Below are positions 23,479 through 31,956 of a stretch of DNA of 49,629 nucleotides, piece by piece. The notes beneath the pieces were generated by a model. The model was not told the origin of the DNA. It was given only the letters and a program-made list of their open reading frames with translations, and searched no databases. Location: assembly GCA_022822365.1 (NCBI GenBank), contig JAJEBV010000002.1:1-49629 (forward strand). Reading direction: 5' to 3'. Within the stretch, counting starts at the first letter, position 1. Each line of letters begins with the position of its first letter. A program made the position numbers and the translations under genes. The DNA is from Thermoanaerobaculia bacterium (GTDB taxonomy: Bacteria; Acidobacteriota; Thermoanaerobaculia; Multivoradales; Multivoraceae).

Positions 23479-23484
23479 ATTGTA
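23479..23484 (-). promoter_or_regulatory. -10-like TACAAT element before the helicase remnant
   Basis: On the minus strand TACAAT, close to the TATAAT consensus, is followed by 12 bases and the ATG at 23466, without a Shine-Dalgarno site. Confidence 0.45.
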
Positions 23485-23516
23485 CGCCCGTCGCCGGGCG
23501 AGCGCGGTGCGGCGGC

Positions 23517-23522
23517 TACACT
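23517..23522 (+). promoter_or_regulatory. -10-like TACACT element 6 bases before the M14 peptidase start
   Basis: TACACT is followed by 6 bases and the ATG at 23529 with no Shine-Dalgarno site, so the message would be leaderless. It faces the divergent TACAAT at 23479. Confidence 0.5.
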
Positions 23523-23528
23523 CGCGCG

Positions 23529-26201
23529 ATGCCTGATCGACGCACGCGCATCGCCTCTCTCGCCGTTCTCGCCATACTGCTCGCGGCGCCCGCGGCCGCC
23601 GAAGAGCTCTCCTACTACCTGCCGGACGCCGGGAGTTCTTCAGCCTACGACCCGGCCGTGCCCCCGCCATCCGCGGTGCTCGGCTACGAGGTGGGCGAGT
23701 GGCACGTCCGGCCCGATCAGCTCAACGCCTACATGCAGGCCGTGGCCGCGTCCTCGCCGCGGGTGGCCGTCTCGGTGCAGGGGCACAGCCACGAGCAGCG
23801 TCCCCAGCCCCTGCTGACGATCACGTCGCCGCGCAACCATGCCCGGCTCGACGAGATCCGCCAACAGCGGCGCGGCCTCGTTGATCCCCGGGAACCCCTG
23901 GCGGAACTCGACGATCTGCCCGTCGTCATCTGGCTCGGCTACAGCATCCACGGCAACGAGCCGAGCGGCGCGAACGCTTCGATGCTGGTCGCCTACCACC
24001 TGGCCGCGTCGCTCTCCGACGTGGTCGCCGAGCAATTGGAGCAGGCCGTCATCCTGCTCGATCCGAGCCTGAATCCGGACGGGATCGGCCGCTTCGCGCA
24101 CTGGGCAAACACGAACCGGGGCATGGTGCTGAACGCCGATCCCGCGCACCGGGAACACCGCGAGCCGTGGCCGGGCGGCCGCACGAACCACTACTGGTTC
24201 GACCTGAACCGGGACTGGCTGCTGCTGCAGCACCCCGAGTCGCGGAACCGGATGGTGACCTGGAAGGCCTGGCAGCCGAACCTGGTCGGCGATTTCCACG
24301 AGATGGGCTCCGACGCCACGTTCTTCTTTCAGCCGGGCGTCCCGAGCCGGCGCAATCCGCTGATTCCCGAGCGCAACGTGGAGCTGACGGAAGCGATCGC
24401 GGCCCATCACGCCGCCGTGTTCGACGGCGCGGGCCGGCTCTACTACACCCAGGAGGGTTTCGACGACTTCTACCTCGGCAAGGGCTCGACCTACCCGGAC
24501 GCTCACGGCGCGGTCGGTTTCCTGTTCGAGCAGGCGAGGGCGGCGGGGCACCGGCTCGAGACGGCGAACGGCGAACTGGCGTTCGTGTACGGGATCAAGA
24601 ACCAGTTGCTCGCGTCCCTGTCGATGGTCGAAGGCGGCGTGGCGAAGCGTCTGGAACTCCTGGAGCACCAGCGCGACTTCTTCCGCGGCGCTCTGGCCGC
24701 GGCGGAGGCGTCCGGTCCGGCCGCCTGGGTGTTCCACGTGGATGGCGACCGCGGCCGCGCTCACCGGATGCTCGACCTGCTGCTGCGGCACGAAGTCGAG
24801 GTCTACGGGACGACCGGTGAGATCGCGATCTCGGGCCGCGTCTACGGGCCTGGTACGTCGTGGCTGGTGCCGCTGGCGCAGCCCCAGTCGACGCTCGTCC
24901 GGTCCCTTTTCGAGACAGTGACCGAGTTCAACGACTCCGTGTTCTACGACGTTTCGTCGTGGACCCTGCCGCTCGCCTTCGGCGCGGAGTCCGACCTCCT
25001 GGAGGGCGCCGCTTACCGGCCGGAGTTGCTGGGGACGGCGGTCACCGACGCCGCGATCGAGCCGGGCGCGTTCGGCGTGCCTCCCCGAGGTACGTCGACC
25101 TACGCCTACGCCTTCTCCTGGGACGGCTACTTCTCGGCCCGCACCCTCAACCGTCTCCAGCGGGCGGGAGTGCGTGCCCGGGCCGCGACGGCTTCGTTCA
25201 TCGCCGAGACACCCGACGGCCCTCAGGCTTTCGAACCGGGAGCGATCGTCGTGCCGGTCGGCCGGGACGGCGAGCCGGGCGCCAATGCCCGGGTCGCGCT
25301 GGAGGCGCTGTTCGCAGAGGCGGCGGCCGCGGACGGCGTTGACGTCCATCGCCTGATCAGCGGCCAGGCAGCCGCCGGGATCGACATCGGCAGTCCGAGT
25401 CTGCGGCCCCTGGTCGCGCCGCGTCCCCTGCTCGTCACCGGCCGGGGCGTTCCTGGGTACCGGGTCGGCGAGGCCTGGCACGTGCTCGACGAGCGCTTCG
25501 GCGTAGAGGCGTCCCTGGTCGATCTCGGAGCGCTTGGCAGCGTGGACCTGGATCGCTACACGCACGTCGTGCTGACCCTTGGCGGCTTCGGCGGCGGGGC
25601 GCCGCGGGAAGACGTCCGCGATCGCCTCCGGAACTGGGTGCGGAGCGGCGGCGCGGTCGTGGCCATCGGCGCGGCCAGCCGCTGGGCAGGCGCCGAACTC
25701 CTGGGCCGCGAGGCGGAAGCCGAGGATGCGGCTGGCGACGGCGGCGACGCGGGTGCTTCTGAAGACGCGGATGCCCCCGGGACGGCGGAGCGCCACCGCT
25801 ACGCCGACTACCGGAACCAGCGAGCCGAGCAACTCATGGCGGGCACGATCGTCGGCGCCGAACTCGATCTGACGCATCCGCTGGCCTACGGCTACAAGCG
25901 GTCGGCCCTCGCGGTGATCCGCACCGGCGAGTGGATCCTGCCGCCCAGCTCCGATCCCTTCGAGAACGTCGCCCTGTACCAGGACCCGCCGCGCCTCTCC
26001 GGCTGGATTTCGCCGGAGAACCAGCGTCGCCTGGCCGGGAAGCCGGCCGTCATGGCCAGCCGCATGGGCCGCGGCGTCGTGATTCAGCTTCTCGACAACC
26101 CGAACTTCCGGGCCTACTTCTACGGCTCGAACCGGCTGTTCCTGAACTCGATCTTCCTCTCCGGCCTGATCGACTCGACTTCGGCGCCGGATACCTGGTA
26201 G
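23529..26201 (+). CDS. Secreted M14-family zinc carboxypeptidase-like protein
   Basis: This 890-residue protein has a signal peptide (about 1-24, ending PAAAEE). The N-terminal catalytic domain (about 55-390) has the zinc motif H141-G-N-E144 (SIHGNEPSG) and the third ligand H257 (GDFHEMGSD), plus LDPSLNPDGIGRFAHW and NRDWLLLQHPE. The remaining roughly 500 residues hold alpha/beta segments with a GATase-like look (YTHVVLTLGGFGGG, RDRLRNWVRSGGAVVAIG) and an acidic Ala/Asp/Glu-rich loop near 735-755. This large M14 form is common in Bacteroidota and Acidobacteriota. The substrate is probably peptides. It precedes the Gld-like ABC operon by 115 bases with no other gene between. Confidence 0.88.
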   Translation: MPDRRTRIASLAVLAILLAAPAAAEELSYYLPDAGSSSAYDPAVPPPSAVLGYEVGEWHVRPDQLNAYMQAVAASSPRVAVSVQGHSHEQRPQPLLTITSPRNHARLDEIRQQRRGLVDPREPLAELDDLPVVIWLGYSIHGNEPSGANASMLVAYHLAASLSDVVAEQLEQAVILLDPSLNPDGIGRFAHWANTNRGMVLNADPAHREHREPWPGGRTNHYWFDLNRDWLLLQHPESRNRMVTWKAWQPNLVGDFHEMGSDATFFFQPGVPSRRNPLIPERNVELTEAIAAHHAAVFDGAGRLYYTQEGFDDFYLGKGSTYPDAHGAVGFLFEQARAAGHRLETANGELAFVYGIKNQLLASLSMVEGGVAKRLELLEHQRDFFRGALAAAEASGPAAWVFHVDGDRGRAHRMLDLLLRHEVEVYGTTGEIAISGRVYGPGTSWLVPLAQPQSTLVRSLFETVTEFNDSVFYDVSSWTLPLAFGAESDLLEGAAYRPELLGTAVTDAAIEPGAFGVPPRGTSTYAYAFSWDGYFSARTLNRLQRAGVRARAATASFIAETPDGPQAFEPGAIVVPVGRDGEPGANARVALEALFAEAAAADGVDVHRLISGQAAAGIDIGSPSLRPLVAPRPLLVTGRGVPGYRVGEAWHVLDERFGVEASLVDLGALGSVDLDRYTHVVLTLGGFGGGAPREDVRDRLRNWVRSGGAVVAIGAASRWAGAELLGREAEAEDAAGDGGDAGASEDADAPGTAERHRYADYRNQRAEQLMAGTIVGAELDLTHPLAYGYKRSALAVIRTGEWILPPSSDPFENVALYQDPPRLSGWISPENQRRLAGKPAVMASRMGRGVVIQLLDNPNFRAYFYGSNRLFLNSIFLSGLIDSTSAPDTW

Positions 26202-26316
26202 GCCGGCAGTCCGAGGTCAGTTCGCGACCTGGCCAGGAATCTTGCGCTCCCTTGCGGGGTTGTGCTGAGATCCTGCGTCGAAAACCGGTGTCCATTGTTC
26301 ACGGAGAACGTCGAGA

Positions 26317-27342
26317 GTGACCGCAACCGACCACCCCGACTCCGTCCCGCCCGCTGTAGCGGCGGAGACCGAGGCCGCAGCGCCCGAGGCCACACCTCCC
26401 GAGGCCGATACGTCTGGCGAGGTCCTGATCTCCGTCGCTGACCTGACCAAGCATTACGGCGCCATCCGTGCCGTCGACGGCATCAGCTTCCAGGTGCGCC
26501 GCGGCGACGTGCTCGGCTTCCTGGGGCCGAACGGCGCCGGCAAGACGACGGCGATGAAGATGATCACCGGTTTCCTGGAGCCGGACCGGGGTTCGATCGA
26601 GGTCGCCGGCATCGATGTCGCCGCTGACCGCCTGGCCGTCAGCCGGCGGATCGGCTACCTGCCGGAGGACGCTCCCGCCTACGGGGAGATGACCGTGGAG
26701 GCTTTCCTGCGGTTCATCGCCGAGGCGCGGGAGCTGGAGGCGGCGGACGAGGCGATCGACAGGGTGCTCGAGACGGCCCACCTGCGGAGCGTGCGTGGCC
26801 AGACGATCGAGACCCTGTCCAAGGGCTACAAGCGCCGCGTCGGCTTGGCGCAGGCGCTGATCCACGATCCGGACGTGCTGATCCTGGACGAGCCGACGGA
26901 CGGCCTCGATCCGAACCAGAAGGCGGTGGTCCAGGACCTGATCTCCAGCCTTTCCGCCAATCGCTGCATCGTCCTCTCGACCCACATCCTCGACGAGGCC
27001 GAGCGGGTGTGCAACCGCGCGGTCATCCTGTCCGAGGGCCGCATTCTGGTCGACTCGACGCCGGAGGCGCTGGTCGCCCGGGCGCCCGGCCACAACGCTG
27101 TCCGATTCCGGGTTACCGAGGGCGACGCGGCCGACGTGGCGGCGACCCTGTCGGCCGCCGACTGGTGCGCCGGCGCGCGCGTGTTGCCGGGCGGCGAGGT
27201 CGAGGCGGAGCCCAGGGACGGCCAGAACCGCCTGAACGACGTGCTGGCGGCGGTCGGCGAGCACCGGGTCGCCGATGTCAGGGTGCGGGAAGGCCGGCTC
27301 GACGAGCTCTTCCGCGACGTGACCAGGGGAGTGGCGGCATGA
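26317..27342 (+). CDS. ABC transporter ATPase, GldA-like
   Basis: This 341-residue protein starts at GTG, with GGAGA about 9 bases upstream. A roughly 32-residue Ala/Glu/Pro-rich extension precedes a standard ABC-2 ATPase: Walker A GPNGAGKTT (70-78), the signature region LSKGYKRRVGLAQ, Walker B VLILDEPTDGLDP and the switch STHILDEA. The C-terminal domain of about 90 residues (after ILVDSTPEALVAR) is regulatory or interacts with the permease. The stop overlaps the permease start (ATGA). The gene order ATPase-permease-auxiliary protein-DUF4340 matches Gld-like systems, whose cargo in non-gliding bacteria is unknown. Confidence 0.93.
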   Translation: MTATDHPDSVPPAVAAETEAAAPEATPPEADTSGEVLISVADLTKHYGAIRAVDGISFQVRRGDVLGFLGPNGAGKTTAMKMITGFLEPDRGSIEVAGIDVAADRLAVSRRIGYLPEDAPAYGEMTVEAFLRFIAEARELEAADEAIDRVLETAHLRSVRGQTIETLSKGYKRRVGLAQALIHDPDVLILDEPTDGLDPNQKAVVQDLISSLSANRCIVLSTHILDEAERVCNRAVILSEGRILVDSTPEALVARAPGHNAVRFRVTEGDAADVAATLSAADWCAGARVLPGGEVEAEPRDGQNRLNDVLAAVGEHRVADVRVREGRLDELFRDVTRGVAA

Positions 27343-28100
27343 GCGATCTGGCACGCCGGTTCACCGGCATGAGAGCGGTGCTGCGCCGGGAGTTCCACGG
27401 CTACTTCGCCTCGCCGCTGGGGTACATCTTCATCGTCATCTTCCTGATTGCCAGCGGCTATCTCATGGTGTCTCGCGACTTCGGCCGGTTCCTGGAGCTG
27501 CGCGAGGCGAATCTCGACGCGCTGTTCAGCTACCTCCCGTGGATCTTCGTCGTGCTGGTGCCCGCGGTGGCGATGCGGCTCTGGGCGGAGGAGCGGCGAT
27601 CCGGCACGGTCGAGCTGCTGCTCACCCTGCCGATCACGCTCGAGGGTTCCTATCTCGGCAAGTTCCTGGCCGGCTGGGCCTTCCTCGCCGTGTCCGTGTT
27701 CCTGACCTGGCCGGCGGTGTTCCAGGTGGCCCGGCTCGGCGACCCGGACTGGGGCGCGATCCTTGCGAGCTACGTGGCGACCCTGCTGGCGGCCGGGGTG
27801 CTGCTGGCGATCGGCCTCCTGTTCTCGGCGCTGTCGAAGAACCAGGTGGTGGCGTTCATCCTGGCCGTGGCGGCGTCGGTCGGCTTCCTGCTGATCGGCG
27901 TGCCGCAGACCCAGGAGTTCGTGGGCAAGTGGTTCGGCGGGTACGTCGAGCGGGTCGTCTCGTCGCTGAGCCTGCTCGATCACTTCGAGACGCTGACCCG
28001 GGGCCTGTTGCAGTTGAACTCGTTGCTGTTCTTCGTGTTGTTCACAGTCGGCTGGCTGGTCTGCGGCATGTTGGTGCTCGGCCAGACGAAGACGAACTGA
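27339..28100 (+). CDS. ABC-2 type permease, GldF-like
   Basis: This 253-residue membrane protein has six hydrophobic helices. It opens with AVLRREFHGYFASPLGYIFIVIFL, typical of GldF permeases, and has MRLWAEERRSGTVELLLTLPITLEGSYLGKF, the conserved cytoplasmic loop that contacts the ATPase. The ATG overlaps the ATPase stop by 4 bases, and the next gene begins 11 bases after its stop. Confidence 0.9.
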   Translation: MSDLARRFTGMRAVLRREFHGYFASPLGYIFIVIFLIASGYLMVSRDFGRFLELREANLDALFSYLPWIFVVLVPAVAMRLWAEERRSGTVELLLTLPITLEGSYLGKFLAGWAFLAVSVFLTWPAVFQVARLGDPDWGAILASYVATLLAAGVLLAIGLLFSALSKNQVVAFILAVAASVGFLLIGVPQTQEFVGKWFGGYVERVVSSLSLLDHFETLTRGLLQLNSLLFFVLFTVGWLVCGMLVLGQTKTN

Positions 28101-28110
28101 GGGTTGGCGG

Positions 28111-30195
28111 ATGACTGACGAACCGAGGACTAAGCAGAGCCGGGTGCTGACGATGGCCCTGATTGGCCTGATGACCGTACTCTCGATTCACGTCGCGAAC
28201 GAGTGGTTCGAGGGCTTCCGCGTCGACCTGACCGGCGACGACCTCTACTCGCTGACGGACGGCAGTCACGCCATCCTCGACCGTATGCAGGAGGAGGGGG
28301 TCAAGCCGCTCGATATCCGGCTCTACTTCTCCGAGACGACGGGCAAGACGCTGCCGAAGTTCGTCAAGGACTTCATTGGATACGAGCGCTACCTGCGGAG
28401 CCTGCTCGGCGAGTACGAGCGGGCCGCGGCGGGGAAGATCCAGGTCGAGACGATCGATCCGATTCCGGACAGCGACGCCGCCGACCGGGCCGCCGAGGAC
28501 GGCCTCGACGGCAAGCTGATCAACCAGAACGGCGACCTCTTCTACTTCGGCCTCGCCTTCGAGACCCAGACCGGCAGCCGGGAGACGATCGAGTTCCTGT
28601 GGCCTCAGGAGCAGGAGAACATCGAGTACGAGATCTCGAAGAAGATCCACGGCCTGCTCTGGCCGACGCGCCAGCGGGTAGGGGTCCTTTCGAGCCTCGA
28701 GGTGTTCGGCGGCGCCCAGGATCCGATGATGGCCCAGATGCTGGCCGCCCAGGGACGGACGCCCGCGCAGAAGTGGATCCTCGTCCAGGTTCTGGAGGAT
28801 CTCTACGACGTCTCCCAGGTTCCTGCCGATGTCGACGAGATCTCGCGCGAGGAGTACGACCTCCTGGTCGTGATCCACCCCAAGGCGCTGCCGGACAAGA
28901 CCGTCTTCGCGATCGACCAGTGGGTGGCCGGCGGCGGCAACACGCTGGTTTTCGTCGATCCCTACGCGTTGGGCGACACGCCGCCGCAGAATCCGCAGCA
29001 ACCCTGGGCGGCGCTCCAGTACCAGCCGGCCTCGAACCTTGAGCCGTTGCTCGATGCCTGGGGGCTGGAGCTTCTGGACAACGAGTTCGCGGCCGACTTC
29101 GAACTGGCGGCCCGGCGGCCGATGAGCCAGTTCGGCGCGTCCGAGTCGGTGATCATCGATCTGGTGGTCGACTCGACGCAGCACGAAGACGTGCTGGATG
29201 TGGAGAGCCCCATGCTGAGGGGCCTGTCCGAGCTGCGTTTCTTCCTGTCCGGAGTGCTGCGCGAAAGCGAGAGTCGCGACGAGGCGGTCGCGGACGCCGG
29301 CGCCGCCGAGGACCAAGAGGGCGCCGCGGAGGTCGTCGACGCGGCCGGAGACATCGAGCGCCGTCCCCTGATCTCGACCACGGCCGCCGGCAACACGCTT
29401 GAGGTGCTGCCCGGCTTCGGCGGCGGCGATGCTCTCGCCTACACCGACCTGAACGACGGCGCCAAGCTGCGCGACGCCTTCACGCCGGGCGAGGAGCCCC
29501 TGGTCCTGGCCTACGTCGTGCGCGGCAAGCTGCCGACGGCCTTCCCGGACGGCGTGGACTACCCCGACAGGGAGGCGGTGCGGCCGCCGAACCTGCCGCC
29601 GGAGATCGAGGTGCCGCCGCCCGACAACGTGGAGATCATCCACCGCGATCCGCTGCCGGACGAGGAGCGGGGAGAGGCGGCGGTCGTCGTGTTCGCGGAC
29701 GTCGACTTCGTACACGATCAGATCGCCTTCCTGCAGAACCCGTTCGGCATCGTCCAGGCCCAGAACGACAACCACAAGGTCGTCCTGAACAGCATCGACT
29801 ACCTGCTGGGCTCCCAGGACTTGATGGCGGTCCGCGCGAAGAGCGGCATGAGCCGGCCCTTCCTCCGGTTCGACGAGATCGAGGCTCAGGCGGAACTCGA
29901 CACGCTCGACCGCGAGCGCCAGATTCGCGAGGAGATCGAGAGCTTCCAGGAGGAGCTGCGGGAGAAGCAGGGCGAGATCACTCAACGCAACGCGGCCCTG
30001 TTCGAGCGGCAGCTGCAGGACGAGGTCGACGAGTTGAACGAGCGGATCCTGGAGGCGAACCGCGAACTCAGGGACATTCGCAAGGGTCGGCGCGAGGCGC
30101 TGGAGCGCGAAGAGTCGGCGGTGCGGTTCGCGGTGATCGGCTGGATGCCGATCGTCGTGCTGCTCGTCGGCCTGTATCGCGCCCGCCGGCGCTGA
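28111..30195 (+). CDS. GldG-like ABC auxiliary membrane protein
   Basis: This 694-residue protein has an N-terminal membrane helix (about 13-29), a large extracytoplasmic region (about 30-590) and a C-terminal helix (IGWMPIVVLLVGLYRARR). It starts in the family manner: WFEGFRVDLTGDDLYSLTDGSHAIL, then LDIRLYFSETTGKTLPKFVKDF. KRVGVLSS-like and LLVVIHPKALPDKTVFAIDQWVAGGGNTLVFVDPYA mark the GATase-like ABC_transp_aux/GldG domain. An Asp/Glu/Ala-rich loop lies near 390-410. A long charged coiled coil (about 590-660, LDRERQIREEIESFQEELREKQGEI) precedes the last helix. It is the third gene of the Gld-like operon. Confidence 0.88.
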   Translation: MTDEPRTKQSRVLTMALIGLMTVLSIHVANEWFEGFRVDLTGDDLYSLTDGSHAILDRMQEEGVKPLDIRLYFSETTGKTLPKFVKDFIGYERYLRSLLGEYERAAAGKIQVETIDPIPDSDAADRAAEDGLDGKLINQNGDLFYFGLAFETQTGSRETIEFLWPQEQENIEYEISKKIHGLLWPTRQRVGVLSSLEVFGGAQDPMMAQMLAAQGRTPAQKWILVQVLEDLYDVSQVPADVDEISREEYDLLVVIHPKALPDKTVFAIDQWVAGGGNTLVFVDPYALGDTPPQNPQQPWAALQYQPASNLEPLLDAWGLELLDNEFAADFELAARRPMSQFGASESVIIDLVVDSTQHEDVLDVESPMLRGLSELRFFLSGVLRESESRDEAVADAGAAEDQEGAAEVVDAAGDIERRPLISTTAAGNTLEVLPGFGGGDALAYTDLNDGAKLRDAFTPGEEPLVLAYVVRGKLPTAFPDGVDYPDREAVRPPNLPPEIEVPPPDNVEIIHRDPLPDEERGEAAVVVFADVDFVHDQIAFLQNPFGIVQAQNDNHKVVLNSIDYLLGSQDLMAVRAKSGMSRPFLRFDEIEAQAELDTLDRERQIREEIESFQEELREKQGEITQRNAALFERQLQDEVDELNERILEANRELRDIRKGRREALEREESAVRFAVIGWMPIVVLLVGLYRARRR

Positions 30196-30217
30196 GGATC
30201 GAGGGAGTCACACCGGC

Positions 30218-31279
30218 ATGAATCAGATGAACCAGCGACTTGCGATCGCCGCGGCCGTGCTGCTCGCGCTTTCCGCCTTCAGCTACTGGAACAGCGTGTC
30301 GCGCGCGGAGCGCTTCGAGAGCGGGCAGAAGTTCCTGCCCAACCTGAACCCGGACGAGATCGCGCAGGTGGAGGTAATCCAGGGCGGTGAGCAGGTGACG
30401 CTGACCCGGGACGGCGACCGCTACGTCGTCGAGGAGGTCCACGACTACCGGGCCAGGAACGAGGGAGTGAACCGCCTGGTGCGCAACCTGCTCGACATCG
30501 AGCTGGCCAAGGAGGTCGGCTCCGGCGAGAGTCTGGCCGTGGAACTCGGGATCGAACCGCCCGGTGAGGAAACGGTCGAGGTGGCTCTCAGGAACGCGGC
30601 CGGCAGCGACATGGTCCGGCTACGGGTCGGCGACCGGTTCGCCGATGGCAGCGGAAACTACGTGCGGCGGCTCGACGGCGAGGACAACCCGATCTACCTG
30701 ACCGAAGCGACCGTGCTGATCGACAGCACCGCCGATCAGTTCCTGCAGAAGGAGATCGTCGATGTCACCTCAGGGGACGTGGTGCGCATCGAGGGTCCCG
30801 ACTTCACGTTCAGCAAGGACGGCGAAGAGGGCGCGGACCTCGCACTCGAGCGGGTGCCGTCCGGGCGGCGTGAGAAGGCGAGCGAGGTCGGCCGCGTCAA
30901 GAACTTCCTGTCCCGCCTGCGGTTCTCCGAGGTCCACCTCGCCGACGACGAGGAAGTCGCCGATCTCACCTTCGACGGCGAGTTCCGGTACGAGCTGGAA
31001 GACGGTTCCGGCTACGCCGTCGCGGTCGCCGCGCGCGAGGACGACCGCTACATCAGGATCGGCGGCTACCACACGGTGCAGCAGGTGGAGATCGAGCGCG
31101 ACACCCCCGAGGAGGAACTCCAGGAGAAGGCGGACATCCTGAACCGGGCGGAGGAGATGCAGGAGTTCAACGACTACCACGGATCCTGGGTCTACAAGCT
31201 GGACAGCTTCACCGGCGAGAAGCTCGACCTGCGCCGCGCCGACCTGATCGAGGACATCGGAAGCGACGAGGAAAGCTGA
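30218..31279 (+). CDS. DUF4340 domain protein of the Gld-like system
   Basis: This 353-residue protein has a single N-terminal membrane anchor (about 7-24) and then DUF4340 repeats: IAQVEVIQGGEQVTLTRDGDRYVVEE, the NRLVRNLLDIELAKEVGSGESLAVELGIEPPGE segment, VRLRVGDRFADGSGNYVRRLDG, and a second similar unit from about 180. It begins 22 bases after the GldG-like gene with a GGGAG site. DUF4340 proteins regularly follow gldG homologues, so it is probably a periplasmic partner of the transporter. A hairpin starts at its stop codon. Confidence 0.88.
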   Translation: MNQMNQRLAIAAAVLLALSAFSYWNSVSRAERFESGQKFLPNLNPDEIAQVEVIQGGEQVTLTRDGDRYVVEEVHDYRARNEGVNRLVRNLLDIELAKEVGSGESLAVELGIEPPGEETVEVALRNAAGSDMVRLRVGDRFADGSGNYVRRLDGEDNPIYLTEATVLIDSTADQFLQKEIVDVTSGDVVRIEGPDFTFSKDGEEGADLALERVPSGRREKASEVGRVKNFLSRLRFSEVHLADDEEVADLTFDGEFRYELEDGSGYAVAVAAREDDRYIRIGGYHTVQQVEIERDTPEEELQEKADILNRAEEMQEFNDYHGSWVYKLDSFTGEKLDLRRADLIEDIGSDEES

Positions 31280-31301
31280 GCGCCCCACTCGTGGCGGGCG
31301 C
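31280..31301 (+). terminator. GC-rich hairpin after the Gld-like operon
   Basis: GCGCCC pairs with GGGCGC and an inner CAC pairs with GTG around a TC turn, with a two-base bulge. It follows the DUF4340 stop directly. No T-run follows, so the terminator call is tentative. Confidence 0.38.
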
Positions 31302-31328
31302 CTGGTGCCCGGTCGCGTTTCGGGCTGC

Positions 31329-31334
31329 TATCTT
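31329..31334 (+). promoter_or_regulatory. -10-like TATCTT element and leader of the VOC gene
   Basis: TATCTT sits 57 bases before the ATG at 31392. Unlike the leaderless candidates, this leader carries a Shine-Dalgarno site, AAGGGAG at 31377-31383, 8 bases before the ATG. No clear -35 is visible. Confidence 0.35.
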
Positions 31335-31391
31335 CCGGCTCCGCACGTCGCGGCTGGTTGCGACGGTAGCGATTTCAAGGGAGCACTCTCG

Positions 31392-31766
31392 ATGCTGGGA
31401 TACTGCACGATCGGCGTGAACGACATGGACCGGGCGACGGCCTTCTACGATGCCCTGCTCGGCGAGCTGGGCGCGAAGACGATGTTCGACATGGGTCGGA
31501 TCAAGGGTTACGGCGTCGCCCCCGGACAGCCGATGCTCGCCATCTGCATTCCCTACAACGAGGAGCCGCAGGTACCAGGGAACGGGAACATGGTGGCGAT
31601 CGCCGCGGCCTCTGAGGAGCAGGTCAAACAGCTCCACGCCAGGGCGCTCGAGCTGGGCGGCACCGACGAGGGCACGCCGGGAACGCGGGTGCCCACGTTC
31701 TACGGCGGCTACGTCCGGGATCTGGACGGCAACAAGCTCTGCTTCTTCAAGATGTCTGCGGGCTGA
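31392..31766 (+). CDS. VOC (glyoxalase/bleomycin resistance) family protein
   Basis: This 124-residue single VOC module has MLGYCTIGVNDMDRATAFYDALLGELGAK at the N-terminus, a central PGQPMLAICIP strand region, and YVRDLDGNKLCFF at the C-terminus, the usual last strand with the metal-site position. Such proteins bind small substrates or metals; the substrate here cannot be predicted. AAGGGAG 8 bases upstream fixes the ATG. It appears to be a single-gene unit between the ABC operon and the TonB receptor. Confidence 0.85.
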   Translation: MLGYCTIGVNDMDRATAFYDALLGELGAKTMFDMGRIKGYGVAPGQPMLAICIPYNEEPQVPGNGNMVAIAAASEEQVKQLHARALELGGTDEGTPGTRVPTFYGGYVRDLDGNKLCFFKMSAG

Positions 31767-31918
31767 GGCGAGATCGTCCCGGACGGCGACAGGCCCTGCT
31801 TCGTTGCGATGTGGGCTTGGCCGAGCCGGAACAGATCGTCGTGCCGGCGAGGTTGCCTCCTGCAGGATGGGATGGCGACGACAGGCGGCAACCGCGCGGT
31901 GTTTCGGGTGGCCCCGGT

Positions 31919-31948
31919 TTGACTTTTCGATAAGACGAAAACTAAGGT
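31919..31948 (+). promoter_or_regulatory. Promoter with inverted-repeat operator before the TonB receptor
   Basis: TTGACT (31919-31924) and TAAGGT (31943-31948) are 18 bases apart, and the ATG follows 8 bases later with no Shine-Dalgarno site. Between the two boxes lies a perfect dyad, TTTTCG (31924-31929) and CGAAAA (31936-31941), separated by ATAAGA. The stretch is strikingly AT-rich for this genome. A repressor bound there would block RNA polymerase. Confidence 0.55.
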
Positions 31949-31956
31949 TCGCCGCT

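Noticed and set aside
23640..25877. 745-codon minus-strand frame opposite the M14 peptidase
   Set aside because: Antisense shadow; composition is typical of a reversed GC-rich gene and no domain is visible.
31919..31948. Fur box before the TonB receptor
   Set aside because: The dyad TTTTCG-N6-CGAAAA does not match the GATAAT-repeat pattern.
31767..31956. Cobalamin riboswitch before the TonB receptor
   Set aside because: I looked for a B12-box-like segment near 31820-31870 and found no convincing match or conserved core; a promoter with an operator explains the spacer better.
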